Source: Ilumatobacteraceae bacterium (lineage in GTDB: Bacteria > Actinomycetota > Acidimicrobiia > Acidimicrobiales > Ilumatobacteraceae). Taken from it: a stretch of 5,691 nt of DNA. Location of the stretch: contig JALQWV010000195.1 of NCBI GenBank assembly GCA_023263465.1, positions 1 to 5,691 of the forward strand, written 5' to 3'. How positions within the stretch are numbered: the stretch's first letter is position 1; every line of letters starts with the position of its first letter. Below the pieces are notes generated by a model, which was given only the letters and a program-made list of their open reading frames with translations, did no database searches and was not told where the DNA came from. The position numbers were made by a program, and so were the translations under genes. Positions 5,310-5,691 of this stretch are shown here, in pieces.

Positions 5310-5691
5310 ATGACCTTTCGACCTCTCACCATTGCGGCGACACTTGCCCTCACCGTTTCTGCATGTGGCAATTCCTCTACTTCGAGTGACACCTCTGTAA
5401 ACCCTCTGAATACTTCAACAGACTTCATCGTCAACCCCATTGAGTGGAAACCCTGCGATGGAAATACAAACTCTGAGGTGGAATGCGGAAACATTGAAGT
5501 TCCGTTTGACTATGCCGACCCAGAACAAGGCTCATTTGTTCTCTTTGTCAAGAAACACAACGCATCCAACCCTGCAGACCGCATTGGCTCAATGATGGTG
5601 AACCCTGGCGGACCAGGGTTTGGCGGTAGTTCACTTGCCGACGACGCGCAGTATTACTTCAGCCAAGACCTCATTGACCGATTCGACATCA
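5310..5691 (+). CDS. Secreted lipoprotein alpha/beta hydrolase, TAP/Hip1-like (partial, 3' end beyond window)
   Basis: 127 residues are visible from ATG 5310; the frame is open to the window edge. The N-terminus has a short basic start (MTFR), a hydrophobic stretch and the lipobox VSAC (residues 16-19), so Cys19 should be lipid-modified and the protein anchored outside the cytoplasmic membrane. A Ser/Thr/Asn-rich linker (20-42) follows. Then come IEWKPC (44-49) and VECGNIEVPFDYADP (57-71), matching the start of Streptomyces tripeptidyl aminopeptidase and mycobacterial Hip1-type hydrolases (MEROPS S33-like alpha/beta hydrolases). The oxyanion-hole motif MMVNPGGPG is at 95-103. Cys49 and Cys59 probably form a disulfide. 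The catalytic Ser-Asp-His lie beyond the window, so activity cannot be judged. The start is fixed because an in-frame TAG lies 12 nt upstream. Substrate may be short peptides or esters; unknown. It is divergent from the ABC exporter. Confidence 0.9.
   Translation, partial: MTFRPLTIAATLALTVSACGNSSTSSDTSVNPLNTSTDFIVNPIEWKPCDGNTNSEVECGNIEVPFDYADPEQGSFVLFVKKHNASNPADRIGSMMVNPGGPGFGGSSLADDAQYYFSQDLIDRFDI

Noticed and set aside
5264..5494. Minus-strand open frame reaching into the exporter upstream region
   Set aside because: It is antisense to the lipoprotein N-terminus, whose lipobox and TAP-like motifs are clear, and it overlaps the divergent promoter region.
1..5691. CRISPR array, IS element, tRNA/rRNA, phage or defence-island content
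   Set aside because: No regularly spaced repeats, transposase motifs, terminal inverted repeats, structured RNA signatures or defence-type domains were seen; the coding content is housekeeping-like.

Overview
This window looks like chromosomal DNA from an actinobacterium (Actinomycetota) of moderate G+C content, roughly half by eye. The evidence is a CysO-like sulfur-carrier protein close to the mycobacterial type, an IdsA/GGPP-synthase-like prenyltransferase, an actinobacterial-style ABC exporter, a secreted TAP/Hip1-like lipoprotein hydrolase, several GTG starts, and probable leaderless ATG starts. Aquatic or soil Actinomycetota outside the very high-GC groups would fit, but the sequence does not fix a genus.

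Layout. At the left edge, on the minus strand, is the N-terminal part of an Lrp/AsnC-family regulator that runs off the window. Divergent from it across about 60 bp is a small plus-strand gene for a Trp-rich membrane protein of unknown function. The 3' end of that gene runs 79 bp into the 3' end of a convergent minus-strand operon. In transcription order (right to left) the operon encodes an ABC exporter half-transporter, the exonuclease VII large subunit (xseA, 2 bp after the exporter stop), the exonuclease VII small subunit (xseB), a polyprenyl diphosphate synthase (probably GGPP synthase), and a CysO/MoaD/ThiS-like sulfur carrier. At the right edge, divergent from the ABC exporter across 55 bp, a plus-strand gene begins for a lipoprotein of the alpha/beta-hydrolase tripeptidyl-aminopeptidase-like family. 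It runs off the window.

Function. XseA and XseB form one enzyme. Their proximity to a prenyl synthase gene repeats an arrangement known in E. coli (xseB-ispA) and Bacillus (xseA-xseB-ispA homologue). This is conserved housekeeping synteny and does not imply a shared pathway. The ABC exporter and CysO are operon passengers with no evident functional link to exonuclease VII.

I see no phage, IS element, CRISPR, tRNA, rRNA or obvious new defence system. The most unusual detail is that the CysO-like protein ends in Gly-Gly-Cys instead of the mature Gly-Gly terminus. The gene therefore encodes something resembling the CysO-cysteine adduct, and a processing protease would be expected. The second is the antisense overlap of this same terminus with the membrane-protein gene. 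The two divergent intergenic regions also hold short repeats and -10-like hexamers set 6-7 nt from start codons, suggesting leaderless transcripts.
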